The position numbers and the translations under genes were made by a program. A DNA stretch of 64,000 nt from Zhongshania sp. R06B22 (lineage in GTDB: Bacteria; Pseudomonadota; Gammaproteobacteria; Pseudomonadales; Spongiibacteraceae): positions 1,178,001 to 1,242,000 of the forward strand of contig NZ_JBFRYB010000001.1 of the NCBI RefSeq assembly GCF_040892595.1. Reading direction: 5' to 3'. The notes beneath the pieces were generated by a model. That model ran no database searches. It was not told the DNA's origin and worked only from the letters and a program-made list of their open reading frames with translations. The stretch's first letter is position 1, and each line of letters begins with the position of its first letter. Below are positions 20,574-30,433 of this stretch, in pieces.

Positions 20574-21292
20574 TTGATAGCCACGAGAGAGGCGAAATTA
20601 AAACACTGAAACCACACATCAATACTGCTGAATCCTGCTTCGCGCAGTCGTTGTTGGTGTTGCTGCAAAGACTCGGGGACTAACACATCTTCAAGTGCGC
20701 TTCGCTTTTGCGCGACCTCTAGCTCGCTATAGCCATTGGCGCGTTTAAATGCGTGGTGAAGCTCGGTGTTGAGTTCCTGTAGGCGCGGATCTAAAAACAC
20801 AATTTTTTCCGACAGAATTAAAATGCCGCCGGGGCGCATGGCGTCGCTGATTTTTTGAATCAGTGCGGCGCGCTCACTGGCGGGCACAAACTGTAGGGTG
20901 AAGTTAAGAACGACTACCGATGCGTTTTCGATTGCTGTGTCTTGAATGTTTTCGCAGCGAAGCGCAATAGATTGCGGTATGTCAGCAATATAGTGTTGGC
21001 AGCGCTCGATCATGGCGGACGAGTTATCGACTCCGATAATTTGGCAATCGCGCTCGCCAATTTCCCGCGCCATTGCCAAGGTGCTGGCGCCCAGTGAGCT
21101 GCCAAGGTCATAGCAATTACTGCCGCTCTGCGCATATCGACCTGCCATGACTCCGGTCATTGCAATGATGGTTGCATAGCCGGGCACCGACCGCTGAATC
21201 ATGTCGGGAAATACTTCAACAACGTGTTCGTCAAAGGCGAAGCGCGTGAGGCTAGCTTGGGGTTGGGCGTAGATGGTGTCGTGTTTGGTCAT
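20570..21292 (-). CDS. cmoA: Carboxy-S-adenosyl-L-methionine synthase
   Basis: CmoA makes carboxy-SAM from SAM and prephenate for CmoB. The class I methyltransferase fold is recognisable from [11 protein letters not shown] near residue 62 and [10 protein letters not shown] near 129. The 240-residue length is normal (E. coli 247). It is the first gene of the cmoA-cmoB pair. Confidence 0.97.
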   Translation of the reverse strand: MTKHDTIYAQPQASLTRFAFDEHVVEVFPDMIQRSVPGYATIIAMTGVMAGRYAQSGSNCYDLGSSLGASTLAMAREIGERDCQIIGVDNSSAMIERCQHYIADIPQSIALRCENIQDTAIENASVVVLNFTLQFVPASERAALIQKISDAMRPGGILILSEKIVFLDPRLQELNTELHHAFKRANGYSELEVAQKRSALEDVLVPESLQQHQQRLREAGFSSIDVWFQCFNFASLVAIK

Positions 21293-21400
21293 AGGGTTCT
21301 AGTGAGCATGTGTATTTGGGGATTTTAGCACATTAGGATCATGGGGAAGTGCCGCCGTAAATAAGGAATTCGTGGCGTTGAAATTGATTGATTTGGGTTG

Positions 21401-21428
21401 TGTGGCCTAGAAGAGTTCCTAGGCCACA
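21401..21428. terminator. Strong hairpin after the Ig-like lipoprotein gene
   Basis: A perfect 10-base stem, TGTGGCCTAG/CTAGGCCACA, encloses an 8-base loop about 20 bases past the stop codon at 21446. No run of Ts follows on either strand, so it is a terminator candidate or an mRNA 3' stabiliser rather than a textbook terminator. Confidence 0.55.
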
Positions 21429-21445
21429 ATTTGTGAAATAGAATT

Positions 21446-23176
21446 TTAGTTCTGTATGATTGCTACGTCGCTTCTCGAAATTATGCCACTTGGAGTGGTG
21501 GCGGTAATTCTGAAGACGCCAGTTCCTGCGGCGTTGCTAGGAGAGATGCTGAATTCTACTCTTTGCGGGCCTTGCGCTGAACTTGCTAGAACCGTAAAAC
21601 TGCTTGGACCATCAATTGTTCCCTGGCTAGTTGAAGCTGAAATCACCGTTCCTGCCGGCGGTATTTGTTTTGGATTACTTGGCGCAGTGGCGGCATTAAA
21701 TAATGAGTAGACGTCTACTGTTACCTTCGTTAAGCCGCCAGTAATGTTTAGTGGCGGGGTGATAGCTGCTCCTGTGGAATCTAATATATCTATCGAAAGA
21801 GTTGACTGAGATAAGACTATGACCACTTGGCTCGATATGATTAAAGTGGACGAGCCGCAATTGTCATTGCATAGCAGACCGTCAAAATCTCCGTTGGCAG
21901 TAGATCTTGAGCCGTTTTTGTCAGTGTCGATAAAGGGCTCAATTGCGTTATCGTGTATTCCATTTTCGTTGTCATCTCTGAATGGCTCCGCTAGGTCGAT
22001 CTGAATCTCGTTCGGAGTTAATAAACTGCCATCGAATTGACCGTTTCCATTTAAATCAATGAAATTTTCTTCCCCGAGTATAGTCGCCAATATTGTAACT
22101 CGACCGTCTTGAGGCCGAGGATTTTGGGATGTAAAAGTAACAGAGCAGACTCCATTAGTTGTTTCACAACTGGGATTAATAACGCCTCCCTCTGCTTGAA
22201 ATGCAATAGACGTTTTATCTGGAACGGGAGTGTTGTAGCGATCGGCTGCTCTTGCGACAATCTGTGTACTAATGCCGTCTCGTTCCCAGCCTTCAATGTT
22301 TGGAGTTACTGCTCCTACTGAAAAGCTGTCGGCATCCGCGATTCCAGTCGTAATTACTAAAGAGCTTGAAACTGCCTTACTAATCGTGCCGTTTTGGTTT
22401 GCCGTGGCAGTTATGCGAACGGGAACTGGAATGCTACCTGCATTGATCGTCGTGGTTACTATGCCGCTTTCATTTGTAATGCCTTGTGCATTACTTAAAA
22501 ATATTCCTCCGACGCTTGAGTCTAGCTCAAATGTTACGTCCTGATTGGGAACTGGTCCGCCGGATGTGTTCGTAACTTTGAAGCTAACTACTGACTGTTC
22601 GGGAATTGCGCCAGAACTTTTTATACCTATAATATTAGGCTCGGCACTTGTGAAGGTAATTGATCCTAGGGGTGCCGGAGTCGTGTTTATCGTTACTTCC
22701 GCGCTAAAGCTAGTGCCGTTCAATGTTGTCTGTGCGGTTACTTCGTCATTGCCAGAACACCCTCTTGCTGTATAAGTCGCGTTTATTGTTCCATTGGTAT
22801 TTTGTGTCACAACAGGGTTTATTTCAGAAAGCCCTACATCTATGCAGGTTGAGGAAAAGAAGATGTCAGCAGCGTCCGTTACGGGATTATTGTTGTTGTC
22901 TCTTATTGCAACAGTGAGCGCCGCGCTTTCACTCGCGTTTAGATCAATTGCGTTCGTCGCAATTGTTCCCGCTGTAAAGGTACCGCCACCATCAAATGAT
23001 CCGAAACGAATAACTGTTGTATCAACACTTCCGGTATCCGGATTTGTAGTGCCATCATTTGAGGAAGGAGTCTCAGAAGGTGTTAACGATGGTTCGCCGT
23101 TGCTACTTCCACCGCCGCAGCCAGCAAATAAAAATACTGTGAACATTAATAGGCAGGTACGAAACAAGACCTTCAT
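21446..23176 (-). CDS. Ig-like repeat lipoprotein
   Basis: A 576-residue exported lipoprotein with lipobox FAGC, acceptor Cys20, followed by GGGSS. The rest is a chain of beta-sandwich (Big/Ig-like) repeats; segments such as VSFKVTNTSGGPVPNQDVTFEL and NESGIVTTTINAG show the usual 'promise then use' pattern of bacterial Ig-like domains. Around residues 370-440 is an Asp/Asn/Gly-rich insert (DLNGNGQFDG, DDNENGIHD, DTDKNGSRS) that resembles calcium-binding loops. It is likely a surface-exposed outer-membrane protein with an adhesive or structural role; the exact function is unknown. It is a single-gene unit. Confidence 0.82.
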   Translation of the reverse strand: MKVLFRTCLLMFTVFLFAGCGGGSSNGEPSLTPSETPSSNDGTTNPDTGSVDTTVIRFGSFDGGGTFTAGTIATNAIDLNASESAALTVAIRDNNNNPVTDAADIFFSSTCIDVGLSEINPVVTQNTNGTINATYTARGCSGNDEVTAQTTLNGTSFSAEVTINTTPAPLGSITFTSAEPNIIGIKSSGAIPEQSVVSFKVTNTSGGPVPNQDVTFELDSSVGGIFLSNAQGITNESGIVTTTINAGSIPVPVRITATANQNGTISKAVSSSLVITTGIADADSFSVGAVTPNIEGWERDGISTQIVARAADRYNTPVPDKTSIAFQAEGGVINPSCETTNGVCSVTFTSQNPRPQDGRVTILATILGEENFIDLNGNGQFDGSLLTPNEIQIDLAEPFRDDNENGIHDNAIEPFIDTDKNGSRSTANGDFDGLLCNDNCGSSTLIISSQVVIVLSQSTLSIDILDSTGAAITPPLNITGGLTKVTVDVYSLFNAATAPSNPKQIPPAGTVISASTSQGTIDGPSSFTVLASSAQGPQRVEFSISPSNAAGTGVFRITATTPSGIISRSDVAIIQN

Positions 23177-23438
23177 AAGTGACTTCCTCTATCTCTTCGG
23201 CGGTTCTGGCGGACCGTGGTGGTCGACAGATGTTATATTTTCTCGGCTTAGCAAGTTACTAACTATGAAAGCATATTAGCGTAGTTTGCTGATTTGTGCG
23301 GGAAACTTGCAAGGGGGAGGTCAAAAATAGTGTTCGTGGCTCATCTTATGTGCAGTTGTGCGGGCGAACACCTCTATCGATGGCCTACCGGGCCTCTTAT
23401 CGGCCCTTGCGACGGTTACCTGACGCCCAAAATACGCG

Positions 23439-24680
23439 TTACTTATGGATGCTTTCTATACCGCTATTACTTTCTAACGCTATCTGACGATAGCGGCAAT
23501 GGCCTTCACCGCGCTGGAAAGCAGAATTGGCAATTAGCCATACGCCAACGACCTTTTCCGGCAGCGGCCCGCCGATAGCCCTAAGATAGTCAGCCTGAAT
23601 ATTGCGTGATTCACTCAGCCAGTGTCCTAGATCTGCCGAGTCATTGCGCAGTACCCAATGGGTTTCGCGCTTATCCCACCACGGTAAGGGACATTGAAAA
23701 ATCGTGTCGACATCCAGGGTGCTGCTCCACATATAGGTAAGATCGAGGCCGTTGTCGAATTCTATCGCGATAGACAGATAGTCGTGTGTTGGTTGGATAT
23801 GCTCGGCCAATTTAGAAGGCAGGGCGTCAACACACCATTGCCAGTTGAAGACCAAATCACTGCTTAGCCGCATATCAAGTGGATATTGCAAGATTCCGCC
23901 GTCAGCATGGGTGGTACAACACAAGCCATTGTCATCAGCGTGGTAGATTTCGCTGGCGCCCAGGCGCCAAAGATAGTGCCAGCCCTTCGGCGGCCGAACA
24001 GGATTTTTAAAGCGCGCCAGTATTGGGCCGAACAAATCTACGTCCGCCGCAGCCGCGGCAGTCAATGCGTTCTCAATATCGGTATGCCATCGTAAAACCG
24101 CAACGCTAAACTGCCCACTAGTAGGTAGTTTAGCGATACTCGCATCAAAGCCGCCCTGCGGATCGCCAAATTCGCCGGGCACGGCGGTAATTAGCTGTAA
24201 TCTTCCGCCCTGTTCTGCGCTTATCGCAGCGCCGTCCGTTGGCACTTTATTAATGAGTCCTGCGCCACCCCGGTCGACGATTCGATACCACAAGCCAAAA
24301 CTCGGCCCGATGGCCACATCCAGCGGACGTGAAAGATATAAGCGGCCATCTCCCATTACGGTTACCGACTCGCCTGCTGCCATATCAATGCCGGTATCCA
24401 GCCATTCCTGTCTACCGGCGACCAAGGTAAACCAGGTGCAACTACTCAGCTGGCTATCAAGGCGTTCAAGGCTTAGCTCTAAACGCTGGACAAAGGCGGC
24501 GGCGATATCATCGGCCTTTGGCGGCTGATTTAGCAGGCTGAGGCGAGAGCGAATAAACTGAATAAAAGTCGGAAGCGGTGATGGTGGGTTTCTCTGCGGC
24601 GGCATAGCCAGATCGCGCGGCGTCTGATCGCCAATCAGACCAAGAGATTGATATACGCGCTGCAAGATATTAGCTGGCAT
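23439..24680 (-). CDS. DUF3047-like protein with a lectin-like N-terminal part
   Basis: The 413-residue protein has no signal peptide. The C-terminal half fits DUF3047: WQWCVDALPS, then SIAIEFDNGLDLTYMWSS, then LGHWLSESRNIQADYLRAIG and a final VVGVWLIAN. The middle portion (about residues 104-185: WLDTGIDMAAGESVTVMGDG, GLWYRI) resembles the calcium-dependent galactose-binding fold of LecA-type lectins. The combination may mean a carbohydrate-related role, but this is inference. The gene is alone, between the lipoprotein gene and the tRNA-Met repeat array. Confidence 0.75.
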   Translation of the reverse strand: MPANILQRVYQSLGLIGDQTPRDLAMPPQRNPPSPLPTFIQFIRSRLSLLNQPPKADDIAAAFVQRLELSLERLDSQLSSCTWFTLVAGRQEWLDTGIDMAAGESVTVMGDGRLYLSRPLDVAIGPSFGLWYRIVDRGGAGLINKVPTDGAAISAEQGGRLQLITAVPGEFGDPQGGFDASIAKLPTSGQFSVAVLRWHTDIENALTAAAAADVDLFGPILARFKNPVRPPKGWHYLWRLGASEIYHADDNGLCCTTHADGGILQYPLDMRLSSDLVFNWQWCVDALPSKLAEHIQPTHDYLSIAIEFDNGLDLTYMWSSTLDVDTIFQCPLPWWDKRETHWVLRNDSADLGHWLSESRNIQADYLRAIGGPLPEKVVGVWLIANSAFQRGEGHCRYRQIALESNSGIESIHK

Positions 24681-24773
24681 TTATTACCCCGATAGAATTT
24701 TTAGTTCCAGCATAATTGCTAGTCAGTTTCCCTCAGTCTACAAGTAACTGCTCAGAAGGCGAGGATATTCTGG

Positions 24774-24851
24774 GATTGATCACTAACAGGCTAGGGCCTG
24801 TTAGTGCCCCTTTGGGCGGCTGTCGCCGTCTAAAATGCTGAGCGCATTTTA
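24774..24851. repeat. Hairpin repeat unit 1 (short form)
   Basis: First of three copies. It contains an 11-base stem CACTAACAGGC-TAGG-GCCTGTTAGTG (24781-24806), then a small GCCC/GGGC hairpin, then AAAATGC/GCATTTT. It stops there and lacks the second half (GC-rich hairpin, terminator and tRNA end) found in the other two copies. Confidence 0.85.
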
Positions 24852-25032
24852 TGATCAATACAGGCTAGGGCCTGTTATTGCCCCTTCGGGCGGCTGTCGC
24901 CGTCTAAAATGCTGAGCGCATTTTATCGAACCGCGCGGCGGTTCTCATCCACCCGTCAGGTGCAGATTACTTATCTGGGGGCATAAAAAAACCACCGTTA
25001 GGTGGTTTCTTTGAATAATGGTAGCAAGGGGC
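24852..25032. repeat. Hairpin repeat unit 2 (long form with tRNA 3' end)
   Basis: Nearly identical to unit 3 at an offset of 193 bases. It runs through the same hairpins, adds GAACCGC/GCGGTTC and the terminator stem, and ends with 14 bases (25019-25032) equal to the 3' acceptor end and CCA of the tRNA-Met gene. The first stem has lost one base compared with units 1 and 3. Confidence 0.9.
24985..25008 (-). terminator. Rho-independent terminator, duplicated copy
   Basis: Minus-strand stem AAACCACC-TAAC-GGTGGTTT followed by a T-run. This is the copy carried by repeat unit 2 and is separated from the intact tRNA gene by one repeat length. A TTTCTTT run on the other side may let it work in both directions. 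Confidence 0.8.
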
Positions 25033-25040
25033 TGAGTAAG

Positions 25041-25225
25041 GATTGATCAATAACAGGCTAGGGCCTGTTATTGCCCCTTCGGGCGGCTATCGCCGTCTAA
25101 AATGCTGAGCGCATTTTATCGAACCGCGCGGCGGTTCTCATCCACCCGTCAGGCGCTGATTACTTATCTGGATGCATAAAAAAACCACCGTTAGGTGGTT
25201 TCTTTGAATAATGGTAGCAAGGGGC
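25041..25225. repeat. Hairpin repeat unit 3 (long form, joined to intact tRNA-Met)
   Basis: The first stem is 11 bases, CAATAACAGGC-TAGG-GCCTGTTATTG (25048-25073). The same four further hairpins as in unit 2 follow. The unit ends inside the intact tRNA-Met gene, whose 3' end (25212-25225) is the duplicated 14-base segment. Confidence 0.9.
25178..25201 (-). terminator. Rho-independent terminator of tRNA-Met
   Basis: Stem AAACCACC-TAAC-GGTGGTTT with loop TAAC on the minus strand, followed by seven Ts, lies 10 bases past the CCA end of the tRNA-Met gene. It is identical to the copy 193 bases away. Confidence 0.9.
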
Positions 25226-25288
25226 GGATTCGAACCGCCGACCCCAACATTATGAGTGTTGTGCTCTAACCAACTGAGCTACCTTGCC
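25212..25288 (-). tRNA. tRNA-Met (CAT), elongator type
   Basis: 77 bases including an encoded CCA. The acceptor stem is GGCAAGG/CCTTGCT, the D-loop contains AGCTCAGTTGGTTAGAGC, the anticodon loop is CTCATAA with anticodon CAT (25252-25254 on the plus strand), and the T arm contains GGTTCGAATCC. It resembles the E. coli elongator tRNA-Met (metT). A lysidine-modified Ile2 tRNA also has a CAT anticodon, but the body fits Met better. Confidence 0.93.
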
Positions 25289-25316
25289 ACAGTCTCTCTG
25301 AGGAGAGAAGGCGCGC

Positions 25317-25345
25317 ATTTTCCAAGGATCGGCGCACCTTGTCAA
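25317..25345 (-). promoter_or_regulatory. Sigma-70 promoter of tRNA-Met
   Basis: On the minus strand a perfect -35 TTGACA (25340-25345), a 17-base spacer and a -10 GAAAAT (25317-25322) are followed by the GC-rich discriminator GCGCGCC, typical of stringently controlled stable-RNA promoters. The -35 lies in the loop of an inverted repeat, GATCGGCGC/GCGCCGATC (25327-25335 and 25346-25354). Confidence 0.75.
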
Positions 25346-25362
25346 GCGCCGATCAGTTTGTG

Positions 25363-26454
<1,092 letters not shown>

Positions 26455-26460
26455 GTGATA

Positions 26461-27048
26461 TTACCCTTGTTTGTAGCTATGCAGTTGATTCATGGCTTTG
26501 GCCCAGTCGCCGCGCACCGCGTCTTCTAAAGTGCGCAGTGCTTCGTCTATGCAGCGATCTATGCTGATTCGCTCATCTGCGGGTGGTTTGCCAAGCACAT
26601 AATTGGTGACTTGAGAGGCGTGGCCGGGGTGGCCGATACCGACTCTTAGTCTATGAAATTTACTATTGTTACCCAGTTGAGCAACGGTGTCGCGCAGGCC
26701 ATTGTGGCCACCGTGACCGCCGCCATTTTTATAGCGCGCGGTGCCGGGCGGAATATCCAGTTCGTCGTGGGCGACGAGTATGGCTTCCGGAGTGATTTTG
26801 TAGAAATTAGCGAGTGCGGCGATAGCTTGTCCGCTGCGATTCATAAAGGTGCTTGGAATAAGCAGACGCAGGTCGTGACCGTGGTAATGAATTCTGGCGG
26901 TGTCGCCAAAGAAGCGAGCTTCGCTATTCAGCGTGCAGCCTTGTTGCCGGGCCAGCTCTGAAACAAACCAGGCGCCCGCATTGTGACGTGTATCTTGATA
27001 TTGCGGGCCGGGATTCGCCAGCCCTACTATCAGTTTTATCGTTTCCAA
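26461..27048 (-). CDS. pth: Peptidyl-tRNA hydrolase
   Basis: Pth releases peptides from prematurely dropped peptidyl-tRNA. Catalytic residues are visible as Asn12 and His22 ([17 protein letters not shown]) and the Asp in [11 protein letters not shown]; the [12 protein letters not shown] motif is present. At 195 residues it is of normal length. The start is a TTG whose product aligns with the E. coli N-terminus ([12 protein letters not shown]). A tetraloop hairpin lies between it and rplY upstream. Confidence 0.96.
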   Translation of the reverse strand: METIKLIVGLANPGPQYQDTRHNAGAWFVSELARQQGCTLNSEARFFGDTARIHYHGHDLRLLIPSTFMNRSGQAIAALANFYKITPEAILVAHDELDIPPGTARYKNGGGHGGHNGLRDTVAQLGNNSKFHRLRVGIGHPGHASQVTNYVLGKPPADERISIDRCIDEALRTLEDAVRGDWAKAMNQLHSYKQG

Positions 27049-27062
27049 TGGTGCGCCTGTGA

Positions 27063-27086
27063 CTGTTAGCCCCGAGGGGCTAGCAG
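27063..27086. other. Intercistronic hairpin rplY-pth
   Basis: An 11-base stem (CTGTTAGCCCC against GGGGCTAGCAG, with one G-T pair) has a small CGAG loop. It sits between the rplY stop and the pth start. No T-run follows, so it may set relative mRNA levels rather than terminate. Confidence 0.5.
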
Positions 27087-27087
27087 T

Positions 27088-27729
27088 TTACTCTTCGACA
27101 GCTGCTGCTGGAGCCGCGTCGTCATCTTCGTCTTCGTCACTGCCGCCACGTGGCGCATGTACAGCGGCGACCGCTTGGTCGTGATCTTCACCTAGTGCCA
27201 GTGCGGTGCTTTCTACACCTTCTGGGAGCTTCAGGTCAGAAATGTGCAGGGTGGTGCCGACTTCAACCAGCGCCATGTCCACTTCGATGAACTCAGGTAG
27301 ATCTTTCGGCAAGCAATGCACTTCTAAGTCAGTTGCGGCGTGAGTGATGTTGCCGCCCTGATTTTTCACGCCAACGCAGCTTTCTTCGTTCAAGAAGTGC
27401 AGTGGTACGTGCAGAGTAAGCATGGTGTTGGCGTCAACGCGTAAAAAGTCAGCATGAAGCAGTTTTAGCTTAGCTGGGTGGCGTTGCAAATCTTTCAGTA
27501 CAACAGATTCTTGCTTGCCATCGATATCCAGAGTGACAACAGAGGTGAAGAAGGCTTCATCTTCCAAGAACCACAAGAAATCTTTGTGCAGAATACTGAT
27601 CATTTGTGGGGCTTTGTCGCCACCATAAACAATCGCGGGTACTTCACTTTCCAGACGACGTAGGCGGCGGCTCGCACCTTTCCCTACATCTGCGCGTGCT
27701 TTGGCGCTGACTGTGTAATCGTTAGACAT
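27088..27729 (-). CDS. rplY: 50S ribosomal protein L25, CTC/general stress form
   Basis: This is the long L25 type: an N-terminal 5S rRNA-binding domain (about residues 1-95, with SAKARADVGKGASRRLRR) plus a C-terminal TL5/CTC domain, 213 residues in all, ending in an acidic tail (EDEDDD then an Ala run). Short E. coli L25 has only the first domain. AAGGAAA lies about 6 bases before the ATG. Between prs and pth, as in Pseudomonas. Confidence 0.96.
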   Translation of the reverse strand: MSNDYTVSAKARADVGKGASRRLRRLESEVPAIVYGGDKAPQMISILHKDFLWFLEDEAFFTSVVTLDIDGKQESVVLKDLQRHPAKLKLLHADFLRVDANTMLTLHVPLHFLNEESCVGVKNQGGNITHAATDLEVHCLPKDLPEFIEVDMALVEVGTTLHISDLKLPEGVESTALALGEDHDQAVAAVHAPRGGSDEDEDDDAAPAAAVEE

Positions 27730-27816
27730 AATAGTTTCCTTAATAACGCGAAAACCGCCGACTTGCGACCAGTGCGGCGGTAAATGTCGATGGCCTTGCC
27801 ATTAAACCGCAGTGGT

Positions 27817-28761
27817 TTAACGAAACAGGGCGCTTATCGACTCTTCATTACTGACCCGTCGAATTGACTCGGCCAATAGATTTGCCAGGGTTAGCTGGCG
27901 AATTTTTTTGCAATTGCGTGCATCTTCTGACAAGGGAATAGTGTCGGTGACAACGAGTTCGTCAAGTTCAGAACCATTGATGTTCGCAATGGCGGCGCCA
28001 GATAATACAGGATGTGTACAGTAAGCGACAACTTTTGCTGCGCCGTGCTCTTTTAATGCCTCGGCTGCTTTACATAATGTGCCTGCGGTATCGACCATAT
28101 CGTCAACCAGTAAGCAGGTTTTTCCCCGTACTTCACCGATAATATGCATGACCTGAGCAACACCGGCCTGTGGCCGACGCTTATCAATAATAGCGAGGTC
28201 GGCATCATCTAACTGCTTAGCTACAGCGCGGGCTCGAACCACACCGCCAATGTCAGGAGATACCACCATTTGATTGGTGTACTGCTGACGGCTAATGTCA
28301 TCGAGGAGAACCGGTGAGCCGTAAACGTTATCTACCGGGACGTCGAAAAAGCCCTGAATCTGTTCTGCGTGTAGATCAACGGTCAGTACGCGGTTGATGC
28401 CCACGCCGCTCATCATATCGGCAACCACTTTGGCCGAAATAGGTACTCGCTGGGAGCGAACCCTACGGTCTTGACGAGCATAGCCAAAATAGGGAACAAC
28501 GGCGGTAATACGGCCGGCTGAGGCTCTGCGCATGGCGTCTGCCATGACAATTAGTTCCATCAAGTTGTCATTGGTTGGCGCACAGGTTGGCTGTAAAAGG
28601 AAGACGTCAGCGCCGCGAACGTTTTCATTTACTTCTACGTAAATTTCGCCATCGCTGAATTTGCCAACGGTGGCGTCGCCGAGCGGTAGGTGCAAGTGCT
28701 CAACAACTTTACGTGCAAGTTCGGGATTGGCATTGCCGGTGAAGACCATCATCTTGGGCAC
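27817..28761 (-). CDS. prs: Ribose-phosphate pyrophosphokinase
   Basis: Prs makes PRPP from ribose-5-phosphate and ATP for nucleotides, His and Trp. Visible motifs are [20 protein letters not shown], the KRR of the flexible loop (IIDKRRP) and the PRPP site [11 protein letters not shown]. The gene starts with GTG at 28761: AGGA (plus-strand 28770-28773) lies 8 bases before it and the resulting N-terminus ([12 protein letters not shown]) aligns with Pseudomonas Prs. A longer frame from an ATG at 28782 should not be used. It follows tRNA-Gln, and both probably share the lolB-ispE transcript. Confidence 0.97.
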   Translation of the reverse strand: MPKMMVFTGNANPELARKVVEHLHLPLGDATVGKFSDGEIYVEVNENVRGADVFLLQPTCAPTNDNLMELIVMADAMRRASAGRITAVVPYFGYARQDRRVRSQRVPISAKVVADMMSGVGINRVLTVDLHAEQIQGFFDVPVDNVYGSPVLLDDISRQQYTNQMVVSPDIGGVVRARAVAKQLDDADLAIIDKRRPQAGVAQVMHIIGEVRGKTCLLVDDMVDTAGTLCKAAEALKEHGAAKVVAYCTHPVLSGAAIANINGSELDELVVTDTIPLSEDARNCKKIRQLTLANLLAESIRRVSNEESISALFR

Positions 28762-28900
28762 GGTCAGAGTCCTGTTGGGCATGTGTTTTGAAAAGTTAGG
28801 TGCTTACTGGCGGCGTTATTAAAAACCGAACAGTCTTCGGATCGTTATTTGCGCGACTGATGTCGAACACCATGCTGTATTTGGCAGCATGGTTTGAAAT

Positions 28901-28975
28901 TGGCTGGGGTGGTAGGACTCGAACCTACGGATGCTGAGATCAAAACCCAGTGCCTTACCACTTGGCGACACCCCA
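28901..28975 (-). tRNA. tRNA-Gln (TTG)
   Basis: 75 bases with an encoded CCA. The acceptor stem is TGGGGTG pairing with CACCCCA, the anticodon is TTG in the loop TTTTGAT, and the T arm contains GGTTCGAGTCC. It lies between ispE and prs on the same strand, the same place as in Pseudomonas. No separate promoter is obvious in the 22 bases behind ispE, so it is probably processed from a longer transcript. Confidence 0.95.
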
Positions 28976-28997
28976 ATAAACTTTTTAAGATAACTTT

Positions 28998-29843
28998 TTA
29001 CAGTAAGCCCAGTGCGTTATGCAGTGGCGAGGTATTTATGCCTCGGGCAACAAAACCAAAAAGTTCATTTGGACGTTGTGCGCAAACTGCCTGTGCAGTC
29101 ATCTGATCTTTGAAGCTGGCAAACACGCAAGCGCCTGTTCCGGTCAGCTTCGCGGGAGAGAATTGTTCCAGCCAAATCAAGGCCTTATCAATGTCCGGAT
29201 AAAGTTTTCGAACCAATGGTTCGCAACTATTTCCGGTACCCCCCTCAAGAAAGGTCGCTATTTTGATCGGTGAGTCATGGCGTGTCAATTGTTCATGAGA
29301 AAAAACTTCAACTGTGGCGACATGGCAGTCGGGCTTTAGCACCACATACCATAAGTTTGGAGTTTCTATTGGCGTTAATTTTTCGCCTATTCCCTCCGCC
29401 CATGCGGTTCGGCCGCGCACAAATACCGGTACATCGGCGCCCAGTTCAAGGCCGATCTCCGCTAAGGTATTAATGCTGAGACCAAGCTGCCATAGCTGAT
29501 TCAGGCCTATTAGGGTGCTAGCGGCATCTGAGCTGCCGCCGCCGATGCCGCCGCCCATGGGCAGCCGTTTTTCTAAGGTGATGTCTGCACCGGCGGGAAT
29601 GTCGACGGCCAAGCACTGAAGTTTTCTGGCGGCGCGCATCACTAAATTATCTTCGCTGTTGACGCCATTAATATCGCTAATGAGGTTAAGTTCGCCATCG
29701 GTGCGGTGTTTTAGTGTCAGTGTGTCGCCATAATCGAGGAGTTGAAAGAGTGTTTGCAGTTCATGGTAGCCGTCTTCGCGACGGCCGGTGATATTAAGAA
29801 ATAGGTTTATTTTAGCCGGGCAGGGCAGAATAAGTGTTTGCAT
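28998..29843 (-). CDS. ispE: 4-diphosphocytidyl-2-C-methyl-D-erythritol kinase
   Basis: IspE is the GHMP kinase that phosphorylates CDP-ME in the non-mevalonate isoprenoid pathway. The substrate site begins [16 protein letters not shown], and the glycine-rich ATP motif is [14 protein letters not shown] chose the ATG at 29843: it overlaps the lolB stop (TAATG) and gives about 281 residues, as in E. coli (283); a longer frame from 29876 adds 11 non-conserved residues. Confidence 0.96.
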   Translation of the reverse strand: MQTLILPCPAKINLFLNITGRREDGYHELQTLFQLLDYGDTLTLKHRTDGELNLISDINGVNSEDNLVMRAARKLQCLAVDIPAGADITLEKRLPMGGGIGGGSSDAASTLIGLNQLWQLGLSINTLAEIGLELGADVPVFVRGRTAWAEGIGEKLTPIETPNLWYVVLKPDCHVATVEVFSHEQLTRHDSPIKIATFLEGGTGNSCEPLVRKLYPDIDKALIWLEQFSPAKLTGTGACVFASFKDQMTAQAVCAQRPNELFGFVARGINTSPLHNALGLL

Positions 29844-30433
29844 TATGGGGTGCAGAGCTTGGGCTGGTCTTGCCATTCGCTGATGATTAGGGTCAGGCGG
29901 GTATTGGCTGATTCGGCTGAAATTCTATTGGGTAGCTGGTGAAACGGCGTTTTGTAGCGATAGCTAATCTGCCAGCCCATTTGCGCCAATTGCTCTATCT
30001 GACCATTGGTATTCACCCGACCGTCTAATTTTTCGCTGGGTATGGGGCGGCCTCTTACCCAGAAGCGAAGCGCTTCGACGGGTATCGGCCACTCTGCACG
30101 GCTGGCGAGCTCATCAATACTGTCGGCTCTGCTAGTGTCGCCGCCTTGTATAAGGCGGGCTCCAGATTGATCGGCGGATAATTCTATGCCGCCGGCGCCA
30201 AGCGGCCCGCTAAGGCGAATACGGACTTGTTCAGTGCTGCACTGCGACCAGTCAATAGTAGCGCTCTCTTGCGTGTCCTTATACCAAAGCCCTATTTTCC
30301 CCTGCAATTGCCATGTTTCAGATTCGCTATCCACAGGCGGTTTTGGGGGGGTGGCGCAGGCACTAATAAGCAGCACTAAGAAAATTGCGAGGCCTCGCAC
30401 TGTAAGCGGTGTTGACATAATTGGTTTACTCAT
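29843..30433 (-). CDS. lolB: Outer-membrane lipoprotein receptor LolB
   Basis: LolB takes lipoproteins from periplasmic LolA and inserts them in the outer membrane. It has a lipoprotein signal with lipobox ISAC (Cys26 from the first Met, Cys21 from the second) and the family segments [11 protein letters not shown] and RFWVRGRP. At 196 residues it is normal. The start overlaps the stop region of the TPR gene by 8 bases and its stop overlaps the ispE ATG. ATG at 30418 is an alternative start. Confidence 0.93.
   Translation of the reverse strand: MSKPIMSTPLTVRGLAIFLVLLISACATPPKPPVDSESETWQLQGKIGLWYKDTQESATIDWSQCSTEQVRIRLSGPLGAGGIELSADQSGARLIQGGDTSRADSIDELASRAEWPIPVEALRFWVRGRPIPSEKLDGRVNTNGQIEQLAQMGWQISYRYKTPFHQLPNRISAESANTRLTLIISEWQDQPKLCTP

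Noticed and set aside
24774-25225. Possible CRISPR array
   Set aside because: The repeats are 75-190 bases, contiguous and contain hairpins and a tRNA end; there are no short regular repeats with unique spacers and no cas genes.
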